NCBI GenBank assembly: GCA_026413225.1
Contig: CM048552.1
Coordinates: 213,045,553-213,109,552, forward strand
DNA length: 64,000 nt
Direction of reading: 5' to 3'
DNA from: Otis tarda
Taxonomy: Eukaryota; Chordata; Aves; Otidiformes; Otididae
Under the pieces are notes generated by a model, which had not been told where the DNA came from, made no database searches, and worked only from the letters and a program-made list of their open reading frames with translations. Position numbers and translations under genes: made by a program. Of the stretch, positions 26,207-38,898 are shown one piece after another; positions within the stretch are counted from its first letter, which is position 1; each line of letters opens with the position of its first letter.

Positions 26207-28490
26207 GTATTGTGAGCAATCACAAAGCCTTACAATGCTGCAGAGGTTCTTTAAAAAAAAAAAAAAACAAACAAAAAACCAAACTAACACAGCGATGATT
26301 TTTGCCAGCTTTTGCTAAGACTCGTTTAGCTAGCAGCTAGTGTGAGATTACACGAGGAAATCTTGCAGTCTTCAATTGGATTGTCACATTGGGTTTTAAA
26401 CTTACCACAGTGGCGCAAAGACAGTAACGGTGACAGGATGTCATCCCTGGAACATTTCATCTACGTACAGACTTACAAAATTAAACAACTTTTTTTTTTT
26501 TTTAAAATTACATTTTCTGCCAGCAGAAAAGAATTCTCTTAAAAAGGCAAGATCCACTAAAAAACCACCTCCTCCCTCCCAAACCGCCCCCATCTTGCGC
26601 TGCAGTTGGTTGCTGTTCAGACCCCTGCCCCATTGCCTTTTTAAGAAAATCGACGTTTCTTGTGACTGTGAAGGGTGGTCGAGCATTGCAAAGGCTCAGT
26701 AGAAGGGGAAAACCCCCAACACTGAAATAAAGGGTTAAATCCCTCCTGAAGATCCACAGTTGGATGAAACTGTGAGAGAGGGATTTCACTGTCCAAAGTG
26801 AGGTGTTGACTCTGGCTTTTACGGGCTCAGGTTTCAACCATCGCTGGAGACAGTTGCTCTGGGCAATAGAGCTTTCATTTAGAAAGATCTTTGGGAGCGT
26901 GAGGATGAAGCCCAAGCTCCTCCCTACACTCCCAAGAAGGGTTGTGAGATGGGTTTATATCTGCATCACCTTAGCATGGACCTCCCTTACCCACCTTCAA
27001 ACACTGAAGGTTGCCCTGATGCAAAGTTGGGTTTAGAGACCAAGCCGCAGAACAACCCGAGCAGGACCTCCCATCCACAACATCCCTTCCCATCCCCAGG
27101 GCAGAGCTGTGCCAGATGTGGACCAGACACCTCCACTGCAGGCGTTCCTGTAAGCAAGTTGAAGGCTTCACACATGGATTGAGTCGTGCTGTGCTGCCTT
27201 TCCTCAACTTTCTCCCAGCTTAGAGAAGAAGAGGGACGAGACGGGGCTCCCCTTTGCTTTGCCAGCATTTCAGCAATGGAGGAAAAAATGAGTAAATCTC
27301 TGAGGACCAGGCTTTTTATCAGATTTCAGTTGGCAGCCAAGGAGCTGTGTGAGAGAAAGAAAAGCCACAACTCTGGAAAAAAAAAAAAACCACACCAAGA
27401 TCTTTCCCCTGATAGGCAAAGTGCTCCAGGGTTGACGGCGTCAGTGTTAATTCTTCCCCTGGAATGTTCTGGAGAGCGTTTCGGCGCTGGAAATTGCCTT
27501 ACACGAGCCCAGCTGAGTTGCACACGTGTTCGGATGGGGGACATCAGCATGGAAACTTCTTACTCTCACGTCCTCTGGGTTTGCATCTGGGTTTGATAAG
27601 GTCGTCAAGACAAGAATCACTGTCAAGGTTTTCTTCCAAGCTTCCCCAGAAAGGGAGAAAGGATTTATTTATTATTTATTAGTTAATTTGCTTAATCGGA
27701 GGCTGGTTCCTGGGTGAGATGCGGCTGTTGGCAGACCCCTCTGCTTCCCTTGCTCTGCTGCACATCATCTCTCAGCAATAGCTCGTTAAGGTTAGAAAGG
27801 CGGGAGGTTGCCAAGGTTGGACCTGAAGTGATTTTGCCATGAAAAGGTTCGAGGTGGGAAAACAGGGAAAAAATTGTGGGAAAAGTTCTCGACTTACTCA
27901 ATGTTCATTGCACACCTATGCAAATATCATGTAAAAAGCAGCACATTAGGAGCACCTTGTGTTCAGGTTTGTCCGGAAATGTTTCTTCGAGACTGAAAGT
28001 GCATGACAGAGAACAGGGTGCTGCTAATGAAGGCAACATCCAGAAGGCACTTCTTGGGGAGCAATAATTAAAGAAAGGATGATGCACGGGTTTGTCAGCA
28101 AGCAGCTACAGAGTCAGTACATTTTGGTGTGTGCTCTGGAGAGACGTAGCTTTGCTCCTACAAACGTGTCTGGGGCACGAAGGTTTGCTCCAGACCTTCT
28201 GCCCTGGGACCCGCAGAGCGGCTTGGTCCCCGTTGTCCAGCATCACCGCTCTTGAGCTGACGGGCTGCGTGCAGGGCCTCAATGCACTGAGCAAAATCTG
28301 GAGCCTGCAGATGATGTGGGCCGGGATTGGAGAGTTTATAAAATCCACAAACAATCAAGTATTGGCATATACAAATATATAAATTATTGACAGTTTTACA
28401 AAAGGCACACTGCAAGCCATCTCAGTCCGACACCTGTACAAATCCCATGGCCCTCCACCCTCCCTTCCCCACCCCTTCTCCCAGCTTTCA
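26207..28490 (-). other. Probable TSKU 3' untranslated region
   Basis: This follows the TSKU stop codon on the minus strand and contains no further coding frame or CR1 insertion, consistent with a long vertebrate 3' UTR. Within 160 nt of the stop, at about 28360-28385, lies an AU-rich block with TTTGTATATG on the minus strand; UGUAUAU resembles a Pumilio-type site. Two clusters of AATAAA (27664-27680 and 26181-26206) would give UTRs of about 0.8 or 2.3 kb. The true end needs transcript data. Confidence 0.45.
27664..27680 (-). terminator. Proximal candidate poly(A) signal cluster for TSKU
   Basis: Three AATAAA hexamers on the minus strand (TTTATT on + at 27664, 27668 and 27675) sit about 820 bp past the stop codon. 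On the minus strand they are followed by a U/C-rich tract of the kind often found downstream of cleavage sites. Confidence 0.45.
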
Positions 28491-29549
28491 TCACAAAACG
28501 TAAGGCGCTGCTGCTACGGACCCGTGGCTGTCGTGGCAGCTGAGGACCTCTTTTTTGGTCAGCCCAATTTGTCGGTGGTACTGTCCTTCTTTGATGGTCT
28601 TAAGACACTGTATGTTCTTCCCCAAGGTGATGCTTTTGATGGAAGGCAGATATTTCAGCACAGTCTTTGGCAAGGAGGACACGCCTGTCCCAGAGAGGTT
28701 GAGCTCCTGTAGGGAGTTCAGACCAAAAATAACTTCATCAGTCAGTGACTTCAGGTTGGGATTGCTGGATAAATCCAGAACTTGGAGGGCCGGTAATTCC
28801 TTGAAGCTATAAGGAGATAACTCTCCAAAGCCACGCAGGCCGCTGAGGGATAAATGAATCAAATCTTTCAGCCCCGCAAAGTCTCCTTTCTCAATCTTGA
28901 CTAGAGGGTTCCCATCAAGATTTAAGTATCGGAGAGGAATCCCTTGAAGGTTTGGCACCGACGTTAGCCTGTTTCCAGAAAGATTTAAGTTCTGGATGTT
29001 GGGGATGCTCTTTTCACGGTGCCTTGTAATTGTGCTGAGCATATTATTGGATAGATCCACATTCAGGGGTTTTCCTTGACCTTTTGAAGCAAAAATATCC
29101 ATTGCTATATCCAAAAGCTTGTTATTGCTCAAATCTATGTCTCCCAGAGGAGAACTGGAGAAACAGTCCTCCGGAAGGACTTCCAGAGAGTTATGACTCA
29201 AATCCAAGGATTCCAGGTACCGAAGCCTAGAGAAGGTTGTGGAGGAAATCTTGGCAATTTTATTGTAGCTCAGGTCAAGGCTCACCAGAGTGGTGTATCC
29301 AGGGCCAGTAAGCATTGATTCATTGATTGTTTCCAGTTTGTTTGATGATAGATCCAAGTAGGAGGTATCCAGAGGGATTGGGACAGGAACAATGTGGGAG
29401 CCTATTCCACTGCAGTCCACCTTGGTCAAGCTAAAGCTGTCAAAGAGACCAAAACTTTCCACTTCGCAGTGGCAGCCGGGGAAGCAGGTTTTGGTGGTAC
29501 CAAAGCAAGGAAGGAGAAGCAGCAAACTGAACCAGGCTAGGAACTGCAT
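28491..29549 (-). CDS. TSKU: Tsukushi, secreted small leucine-rich-repeat protein
   Basis: Complete 352-residue product in one coding exon, the usual length for vertebrate Tsukushi. Residues 1-17 form a hydrophobic signal peptide (LLLLL at 9-13). An N-terminal Cys cluster of the form CX3CXCX17C (C22, C26, C28, C46) caps the repeats. About ten leucine-rich repeats of LxLxxNxL type follow from residue 63 to 310 (YLDLSSNKL, SLDLSHNSL, NLNLSGNRL and others). C315 and C338 form the C-terminal cap. N-glycosylation sequons are at N76, N189 and N284; there is no transmembrane segment. The family acts outside the cell, binding BMP, Wnt/Frizzled, FGF and Nodal-type signalling components; in chick it was described as a BMP antagonist working with Chordin. 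I chose the ATG at 29549 because it has A at -3 and begins the signal peptide. In-frame sequence further upstream lies in the intron's pyrimidine tract. Family assignment is very secure. Confidence 0.97.
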   Translation of the reverse strand: MQFLAWFSLLLLLPCFGTTKTCFPGCHCEVESFGLFDSFSLTKVDCSGIGSHIVPVPIPLDTSYLDLSSNKLETINESMLTGPGYTTLVSLDLSYNKIAKISSTTFSRLRYLESLDLSHNSLEVLPEDCFSSSPLGDIDLSNNKLLDIAMDIFASKGQGKPLNVDLSNNMLSTITRHREKSIPNIQNLNLSGNRLTSVPNLQGIPLRYLNLDGNPLVKIEKGDFAGLKDLIHLSLSGLRGFGELSPYSFKELPALQVLDLSSNPNLKSLTDEVIFGLNSLQELNLSGTGVSSLPKTVLKYLPSIKSITLGKNIQCLKTIKEGQYHRQIGLTKKEVLSCHDSHGSVAAAPYVL

Positions 29550-29575
29550 TGTTGACCTGGAAAACAAGACGATAA
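29550..29575 (-). other. TSKU: TSKU coding-exon splice acceptor
   Basis: On the minus strand a pyrimidine tract ending TTGTTTTCCAG is followed by GTCAACAATG. The exon therefore begins at 29556 with only 7 nt of 5' UTR before the start codon. This matches the known gene plan, in which an upstream non-coding exon is spliced to one exon holding the whole reading frame. Confidence 0.85.
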
Positions 29576-31927
29576 GAAAATAGATTTAATTGTCGTAGTA
29601 ATTACTTTACTGAAGATGTGTAACAGCTTGAGTTGTGCAGTTTTCTCCTCTGTCTTTTCAAAGGAATACATTAGGTATACCCTTGGATAGCAGTGATGTC
29701 CCAAACACCTGGTCTCTCATGTTGTGAACACTACTGGGAAATTAATGGGGAAAAAAAAATTGTGTCAATGGTCTTTACAGATATAACCAAGTTAAAACAC
29801 AACTGGAAATCAGTTGTATGAACAGTATGCTGCCTTAAAGCAAGATCTACATGACATACACCCCTTCAACTGGACCGTGCATGAGGCTAAATGACAGCTC
29901 AGAGTCATTTTACAGCCTGGCAAACTTCAGCTCACATGGATCTTCATGTCAGGGCATCCATGTGAGATTTGGGAGTACTGAGTTCAAGACCCTGCACTGA
30001 CAGGTTGGAGAAATCATTAGGCCGTGCACTCAGTGGGAGCCTTAGGAATTCAAAATCCTTATCAGGGAAGGAAAAAACAAAGCTTGGTTCAAATTTTCTA
30101 TAGGTGACAGAGATACCGGCATCATCAGAGCATCCTCCAGGATGAACAGCTTGAAAGGCCAGCTGCCTACTGCCCAGGTGGACAGCCTGTCTCCCTTGCT
30201 TAGACTTTAATTGCAAATTTAGACACTTTTAGGTAGGTAGAATCATAGCTTTATATCAGGTGGCTAAAACTAGCCCTCCTCAGGCTAGTGGCAGGCAGGA
30301 CAGGCAATGGCCCCTTGGCTCCTTGCCTGTTGGAGCAGAGGAACCAAGGACTGCTCCGTCTAACCCAGACTCTGCTGTGGTGGTCCCAGCCTCCCGCAAA
30401 GGCATCAAGTAGAGAGCACCAATTTGTTTCACACAGAGCCTCTGGGGAGTCTTTGCCAATTGTGTTAAGTATTCTCTCTGATCAACGATGCCAGCAAGCA
30501 AAGAGCTCTCTCCGCTCCTCTGGTTTTGACTCTCCTCCAGCTGAGACATTTCTGTCCTCCCATCGTTGCAGCCAAGGGAGGAAGAGAGCTCATCTGCACC
30601 TCAACGGCCTTGCTGGATCTCTTTTAGATTGCATCCTAACAGCTCCTCTGCACAACTGTGGGCAACAGCAGCTGTGTGATTTCAAGAATCAGCCAGTAAA
30701 GCTTTAGCTCTGCATCTCTGGAGAGGGTAGACTGGAGGGTAGACTGCAGATCAGCAGGGTGTTCGTTCCCATTGCAGTCACAAGTGATGGCTCCTCGTGC
30801 CTTACAAAGTCTCTGGGAGGCCAGCAACAAAACCTCCCACCAAACCAGGCAAGCAGATCCATCAGCACCGCTCTTCGGCTGCGCTGCTGGTGATAAAAAG
30901 AAGCTCATGTGCCAAGCACTCATTTAGTCAAAAAAAAAAAAATAAATCCCCTTTAAACATGTGTTCCCATCTCCACCTCAGGCCCTCTGGTCTCTATTCT
31001 CACCTTTCCCACCGCTGTTTAAAAGCTCTTTATTGACTTCCTTGCAGCATCATCTTTCCCACACAGCCTTTGATCTGGCTGAGGCGCCTTCCCCACAGCC
31101 CTTGCACCTTCCCAGGACCATTTCCTAGAAGTTCCTGCTTCCTTTCATCTTCCCTCACCCACCCCTTGGCAGCAGCATCTCTCCCTCTCCAGCATGGTCT
31201 TCCTGGCCCTGCACTCTTTCCCAGGAGACCAACTGGGGACTACTTGGCAATGTGCAAAAGAAGTGCAAAGGGGAAAAAAAAAAAGCATTGCAAAAATATT
31301 GTCCTGATCACTGATATGACTTGTCTGGCAGTAACTCCCAGATCTCTTGCAAATAGAGAGCAGAGGGTTGGGACTCTGGCCAAAGTGCTGGCAACCAAAG
31401 CATCGCTAAAGGCCAACACGCGATCCTCTGGGGTCCATTATTCTATAGAAACAACAGAAAAGCAGTAAGACGAGCCCTAGGCCCAGCCCATCGCAACTGT
31501 TTCTTGAGAAAACACATATGTGTGCAGAGGGGACGCAGCGGGTACGGCTCCTTTCTGCAGACACGTTTCCAGATATCCCTTTCCTCATGACATCAAGGCT
31601 GATCCCCTCTGGTTTTGTGCAGACAGAGAATAGCTTGCTCCCTTCTGCAGCCCCTCCTAAACCAAACACTACTTTTTTTTTTTTTTCTTTTCATGGAGCT
31701 GCACTGAAAGGTTTTATTACCGGGGGAAATTACGGCAGTGGGGAGCTCTTTGGAAACTAAAAGAGCAAAACCTCAAATGTTAAATGTCTCACGTACAGGG
31801 CAGTGCCTGCACTAGTGTCAGCTCAGTCTACTGGCTTTTCTTCTCCCAAATCTCACCCAGCTGCTATTCCCACTTGATGTCTCAACGGGGAAAGTGTCTC
31901 CTAACTTCTCCTTCAAAAGCTCAGCTC

Positions 31928-32140
31928 AGACATTTTTTACTCTGAGGGTGGTGGAACACTGGCCCAAGTTGCCCAGAGAGGTGGTGGATGCCCCATCCCT
32001 GGAAACATTCAAGGCCAAGTTGAATGAGGCTCTGAGCAACCTGATCTGGTTGGAGATGTCCCTGCTCCTTGCAGGGGGGTTGGACTGGATGGGCTTTGAA
32101 GGTCCCTTCCCACCCAAACCATTCTATGATTCTATGAACT
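31928..32140 (+). mobile_element. CR1 LINE fragment (3' end)
   Basis: Sense-orientation CR1 3' end from 'cattttttactctgagggtgg' to the octamers 'attctatgattctatgaac'. It retains the ORF2 C-terminal landmark for [16 protein letters not shown]. It is antisense to TSKU and lies inside its inferred intron. Confidence 0.94.
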
Positions 32141-35100
32141 GATAGGAGAATGAAAGCCAGCGCTGGGCTTTGATATGTGACTGCCCAAACCCCTTTTGAG
32201 ATGGGAATTCCCTTCCCAATCAGCCTCAAAAATGATGATCAGAAGTGGGCAGATGTGGTGACTCCCACTGCAACATCCACAGCTCCAGCCGGCAGCCAGG
32301 ACAAAACATTACGCAGTTGAAATGCAGTATGCAAAGCTCAGCTTGGGTATTTTTGCACAGCATCTATTGCCTCTTCCCTCCTCGCAGCACTGCCCCAAAT
32401 TCTCCCTTACTGGGCCTGCCATTGCTTTGCAGATGAGATGTTGTCCATTACTACCAGTTAAAAACTCCCTTACAGAGCAGCACGAAGAGTTCATGCCACT
32501 TGGCAAATATCTCTGATAAAAGATAGAAGAAATAAAGGTACTGGTCATCTTCCAGTCCAAGAAAGAGACTCCTGCATTGCCAGATAATCAACAAAGAGCT
32601 TAGTCAGGTACAGACACGCTTTATCTTCGCATGGAACAATTGATAGCGCTCTTTGAGGCGGGGAAAGAAACAACAATCCGCAGGCACTTACACACAGCGT
32701 GCGTTTGAAACCGCATCCAATTGCCTTTGGATGGCTGCCTACGAGCTGCTCTGTTGATGAAGGCAGGAAGCCAAGGTATCCTCTCGTAAAAGGAAGATGA
32801 GTTATCCTCCTGCAGCACTGTGGAGATTCGTCTGGAGGAGGCACCACAGACCGGAAACTACTGGCACCATCACCTGAGGTGGCGAGGGGAAAGCCATCGG
32901 GAGAAAGCATCTCGCCTTTGGGGTGGTTGAGCCATGACTTCTTCATTTCTACAGCTGCTGTGGTGTCATGAGATCCCAAGGATAAATTTTGACTATCTGA
33001 CAGCTCAAGGGGGACTTGTCGTACCCACTGATTTGAACAGGAACTGCTGGGGGTGAAGCATCATCCCCCATGTTTCAGGTGCCAGGAGTGGCCACAGGGC
33101 TCTGGTCTTTACATCTTGCTTGTCCTTTCTGCACGGCAAATATCCTGAGACAACCCCAAGGAGACCCAGTGGTGGATAATGGAGCCAAGGTTGGACCAAG
33201 CTCCTAGCAGTGTGCTAGCCTTCTCCCCAAATCCCACACCTGTCCCTGCACCTGCAGATACCCTAATGGCTCCCCCCTGCTCTGCTCATCCGCTGTACCA
33301 TTGCGTGGCAGGACCTGGGTGGAAACCTCACATTGAGATATCCCTGACAAAAAAAAATCCCTTAAAATCTGATTTTAAAACTAGACTGCAAAGGAAATCC
33401 TGGTCTCAGCTGATGGTCGGGGGGTGGGAGAGAGAAAAGCTTTGTTATGGTAGTGTTGCAAATTCACTCTTCTCACTGCACTTGATTTCCTCCTTCTCCT
33501 CTGCCTTAAAGACTTTTCTCACTAGTCTTCCCTGATCTACAACTGAGACTTTGTCACCTTGTTCCCACCCAAGTGAGATGGGCAAACACATCCCAGACCG
33601 TTGCTCCTGGCCTCGGGAATGCGGAGATGAAGAGGATGCTACCTAGGGTACCTCCAGTTGGCCTGGCAACCACCAAGCCAGAAATCCCTATAGCCAAAAA
33701 TCAAGGACTAATTAAAAAATAACACAAGGGAGAGGTGTTTGAAAGTTCATTGTTTGATGGAGTCAGGAAATGCACTCCCCTGTTCATGCTGCACCCCTCG
33801 GCCTCCCCGAATGTGTCATTTGGCAAAGCATCAGCTGAAGTGCAGCTGGAGTTGGGGCTGAAGACCCAAAGTCGCTCAATGAGTCTTGAGGTACATAAGT
33901 AGGAAGTGTAGAAACCCCAGGTTGTCTCTACGGTAGGGTGAAGAGAAAGAAAAGGGGATGAAACCCACCTGAGACCAGATCCATCCCTGGAGACGTCCCG
34001 TCTCTCCCTTGGCCATGACAGAGTTGGATGCCTGCTCTCCTTGGGCTGCTGCTTCCCACCTCATCCCTGGCTCCATCCTCCAGACTCCAATCCCACCCAG
34101 CAACCAGGGGCACCCAGGATGAATCAGTTCAGCTCATTCATCCAAAAAAAACCAACACCTAATCTTCCTTTTCCCCCTTTGGCAGGTCAGTTTGGCACCA
34201 CATCAGGCTGCCCAGCTGGGTTACCAGCTCTGGCACAGGAATGGGACCGGTCTTTTCAACAGCAGCCCACAATTAGAGCAGGTCATGAATCCCTGTGTGT
34301 CTAAGGCGTGGTGGACTGATCCCAGCAGTTTCCAGGTTTCTTGTCGATGTGCTGCTGGACTAATCCTGGTTTAACAACAAAGAGAGCAGCTTTTAAAAGA
34401 AAGAGGCAAAAAATAAGGGCTGGAGTCTGCCCGTCCCACACAGAGCTGCTGTTCTACCAAACGATGCAGGAGTTGGATTAGCAACAATATTTCAGCAGAA
34501 ATAAATTTGGAGATTGTCTTCTGTCTCTTGCATCATCCAAGTGAGCAAAAAGCGAAGTCTTTGTAGGAAGACTCACAAGACCCACTTGGCTGCAATCACT
34601 AATTGGGGGCAGGGGAAAGGGAAAACTATTGGAAAGTGAAGCAAGCTGCATAAGATATGATAAAGGCCATAAATCCATTGCATATAAAAAAAAAAAAAAG
34701 AGATAGTTAGCTCTTTCTGTCTTTAAATACTTGAGAAGCTCTGAGAGGCAGCTGGGACGGCAGCTCTGGAGCACCAGGATGCTCCCAAGTTGCTCCTCCA
34801 ACAACAAAAGTGCTTCAGAGACCTTTCCCTGCCTCTCCTCCCATTCATTATTCCCTAAAATGAGAACAATTATCCAAAAAAGTGCAGCACTAGTAACAGC
34901 TACACTTTTCCAGTGCGGACTGTCCCGGGCTGAGTCCAAGTGACGTCGCAGATGCAATCGCAGCCCAGTCTCCATGTCCCGTACGCCAACGTGAGCCGAC
35001 AGCAAAACTGCCTCAAACCAGCCTGCGACCAGAGATTATTAATCCCTTAACTCGCAGGCACACACCCCTCACATGATAAAGAAACTGCTGCTGCTGAGGT

Positions 35101-35439
35101 TATTATTTCTTTCTTTTTTTTTTTTTTTTGGTGCGAATCCATTGAAAGTAAAGGTCATCCAGGCTTTTGCTCTGCCTGGTTCAGACTGGCTCTTCCCTGC
35201 AGGAGGGGTCCCCTTTGAGCTCTGTTTACGCCCTCTGGAAAGCTTATTAAACCAATTAGTGCTTCCTCACAAAGGAGTTTTGGTGTAAACGGGAACAGGG
35301 CTTTCTGATCTGTTTGGTTTTTTTTTTGTTATTTGCAGGTTTGGGGTTCACTTTGCAAATACCGGTCCTGGTTTTATAGTCGGTGTTTGCGACTTCTTGG
35401 ATTTCAGGAGAGGAGAGCTAATGAGAATGCAAGAAGTAT

Positions 35440-35706
35440 CGGCTCTTGGGGAAATGGCTTTAAACTGGAAGAGGGCAGATTTAGATCGGATATAAGGAAA
35501 AAATTCTTCACTGTGAGGGTGGTGAGACACTGGCCCAGGTTGCCCAGAGAGGTGGTGGATGCCCCATCCCTGGAAACATTCCAGGCCAGGTTGGCCGGGG
35601 CTCTGAGCAACCTGATGTGGTTGGAGATGTCCCTGCTCCTTGCAGGGCGTTGGACTGGGTGGGCTTTGAAGGTCCCTTCCAACCCAAACCATTCCATGAT
35701 TCTAGG
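35440..35706 (+). mobile_element. CR1 LINE fragment (3' end, frame still open)
   Basis: Sense-orientation CR1 3' end, about 265 bp. The ORF2 C-terminal frame is still readable through [16 protein letters not shown] and [16 protein letters not shown], which suggests a relatively young copy. It ends in 'attccatgattctagg' octamer variants and is antisense to TSKU. Confidence 0.94.
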
Positions 35707-36799
35707 ATTTAAGTTTGATCTTCCATTCGCTTAGAAGGGTTTGGGGGAGTTCAGTGGAGTTACTCTAGATGTCAGTGACAGCAGGATGAGAATTAGCCCC
35801 CTGGCTCTTCCAAATTCAGCTTGCTTTCACGGAGCCCTCCATCAGGAGCCGTTGCACAAGTCGATTTTGGGTGATAAGCTATCACCCTTCACTTCATGCT
35901 AATGGTTTCATCAGTGGGAAGCACAAAGCTGATTAGAAAGCAGAGCCATCTCCAATTACCCATCAGGATATAAAGAAAGGGATGTGCAACCCAATCTTCT
36001 CCTTCTCCTCACCCTATTTCCCCCACCAACGCATGGAAGCATTGGGACTGGGAGAACCTCAGCCACTGGGGTTGAGCAGGGTGGGTGGCGTGATGGGGAT
36101 GGGTGGGCTTAGGATGGGATTTATCCTCTCTGATGTGTGGGTCCCCAGGGATCACAGGAGGTAGCCAAGACAAGCAGATCCTCAGCCAGTGGTTGGTTTG
36201 CTCTGCAGGGAGCTTTGGCCCCACTCAAGCGATTTCAAGAGGGGACAAAACTGCCGTAAGCAGAGACGAGATGCTCCTCCCAGATCTGGACAAGAACCAT
36301 GTTGTTCTGCATCAAGTCTATCTTTTCAAGACTTGAATCTCACAAAAAAACCGTAGAATTTGGGATGTGGACAGCCAGAATGGTCAAGGTAGGAAATAAA
36401 CAAGACACCGTTCCTCATTTTCCCCGTATCTCAGTTATCTCTATTCACTTTTCTCAGCTCCACACATAAAGAAACTGCTGGGCCAAAACTGCAGTGATTA
36501 ACCAGCATCCCACAGATGCTCTCCATCCTTCAGGGAGATTTTCCTTGGCATTACAGGGGATGGGATAGATCAGATTAGCAAGAGCAAAGCCAAAGTGGTA
36601 AGCATCAGGCACATTTCATAACCTCAAAGCCAAAACCAAGCAGCCCCTCAACCCACCACGCGGGCTGCAGAGAAGACATATGGGATTGATCGAGAGGGAA
36701 CCCATCACCTCCAAACCCTACAGCTTCCATTATGGGTTTGTTTTCAAACATGTGATGGCCCTTGCTCAGCTGAAACAGCCTCTGCTCTATTTTTCCTTT

Positions 36800-36829
36800 A
36801 AAAAAAAAATATACATATATATATATAAA
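36800..36829. repeat. Poly(A)/(AT)n microsatellite
   Basis: A run of nine A followed by ATACATATATATATATA. Simple sequence with no evident function. Confidence 0.85.
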
Positions 36830-38636
36830 CATCTTCTCTTTATAAAAGAAATGGAGAACCCTCCTAAAATAATCTTTGCTCCAACTGTTAATGTCCCAAA
36901 TCCCATCTGCTTTGCAAAAGGCCACGGACGATTTATCATTCTAGTGTTTAAACAGCTAACAGTTAATTCCACTTGTGCAATTTCTCCACCACCAGCATCC
37001 CGCATCCCTTGTCCCTCCCAAGGAGGAAACCAAGGTGTGGTGCGGTGCATTTTGGGCTCTGACAAAAGGAAACCCGCATGGGCAGGTCCGCCAGCCCATA
37101 CGACAGCTTCCAGCTGATTTACATCCACGGGTGAAATACGGACAATTCCTGCTGCCCCGAGAGCTGCCTGCCTCAAAAAGCCAAATCATAGAAGCAGGCA
37201 GCAGCCCAGCTCCCGCGAATTTCACTTCGAGTGGAAAAAAGTCGGTGCTACCTCCAGCATGGGCAAATTAGGAATGAAATCTCCACGGCACCAGGGTTTT
37301 ATACAAAAATCCCCCTTCCCCGCTCAGCCCAGCAAGCTGTCAGGTTAATAGCGGTTTTATTCGGGGTCGAGGAAATAGTCTCCTGTGGCTTTTCAAAGCA
37401 ATTTTGCTCGCCAGCCTCACACCGAGCTCTGCTTGTGCCCGGAGGAGGCGTTCCCGAAAGGAAATGAAGTTTGCCAAGCCGAGGGGACGTGAGCATCCCG
37501 GCCCCACCGTTGCCTCCCGGCTGTGCCAGCTGCAGGAGCGCTCCAACTGGGAGCATCACCAGCTGCGCACTGGTTCCCAGCAGCCTGGGGCGCATGGAAT
37601 CAAGTGAGATGCCTACGAGAGATGCAGGAGCTCAGGGCTTTCTTCTCCTCCTGCATCACTCTGGATGTGACCACCCCAAATCCTATTACTCTTTGCAGAG
37701 GAGTTATTTTGGCACAAGTAGGTTTACAAATCTATTCAGCATAGCGAAGGGAGAGGTTTACACTGAATTTTACACCAGCCCTGATCCATTTTGCTGTAGA
37801 GGAACCTGGTGAAGCTCCCAGCAGATCCACCTGCCCCATCCATCATCCTCCAAGCCCAAGGGCTCGCTGTGATGCACAGAGGGAGGCTGCGAGCACCCAG
37901 GCTTCACCCAAATCACAGGGAGGACCAAAGCCTCCTTCTTCGGGGCTGCACCCCGCTTTGTAAAAGGCCAATTTAAAATTGATGGGTCACGGCTTCATCT
38001 ACAACGTCAGGGTTGCACACGCTTCCCCCTCCTCTCTGACCATTCCTGGTGTCAGACGAAGAAAACCCAACAAGCTGACGTGAATTTTTAAAGCGTGCAA
38101 CACCTGAGGCAGGGCCGTATGTCTTAGCTGGTCAATTATTGAAAGCTAAAACGATCCTAGCAAGCTTCTCCTATAGCCTCAGCCCTTGACAACGCTCTCC
38201 AACGCCTGACCCTCAACCCCAGCCAGTCCCTGTGCCGGCTTCTACTACGACGATACTTTTTCGGAGCGCTCCAGCTCCCAGAGACATGATATAATTCAAG
38301 AGGAATGCATTCTGAGACGAACACCATACGCCAGGCCAGCAAGAAACATTAAAAGGTGCAACACGGGGAGAGGAAACCTCCTGTCCATGCTGGGCACTCC
38401 TTGGTTTTGTGTCTTGGAGCATACAACATTCCACCCCAGAAGAGTGCAGGTGGCAAGAACCCACCAGCGGATGTCTGGTCCACGAGGGAAAGGTGTGAGA
38501 TCTATGGATGTACCCTGCATCGCTGACCTGGTTTGCTTCCAACCACCCCAGTGGGCTGACCTGACCTGCAGAAGGACCATGCTGCATGGATGGATGTGGA
38601 GGGGTTCCCCTGGAGAGGATGAGCTGGACAGGGAAG

Positions 38637-38898
38637 GTTTAGGCTGGATATTAGAAAACACTGGGCAGGGGAGGTTTAGGTTGGATATTAGGAAACACCA
38701 CTGAAAGAGTGGTCAGGCACTGGAACAGGCTGCCCAAGGAAGTGGTAGAGCCACCGTCCCTGGAGGTGTTCAAAAAATATGTAGAGGTGGCACTCCAGGA
38801 CATGGTTTAGTGGACATGGTAGTGCTGGGTTGACAGTTGGACTTGATGATCTTGGAGGTCTCTTCCAACCTTAAAGATTCTATGATTCTAGGATTCTA
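38637..38898 (+). mobile_element. CR1 LINE fragment of a second subfamily, with internal duplication
   Basis: The 3' end reads 'ggacttgatgatcttggagg' then 'cttccaaccttaaagattc' and octamers, instead of the 'gggctttgaaggtcccttcc' wording of most copies here. It is the same subfamily as the copy at 58.9 kb. Near its 5' end the motif GGTTTAGG(C/T)TGGATATTAG is present twice, about 36 bp apart (from about 38637 and 38673), a small tandem duplication. It is antisense to TSKU. Confidence 0.92.
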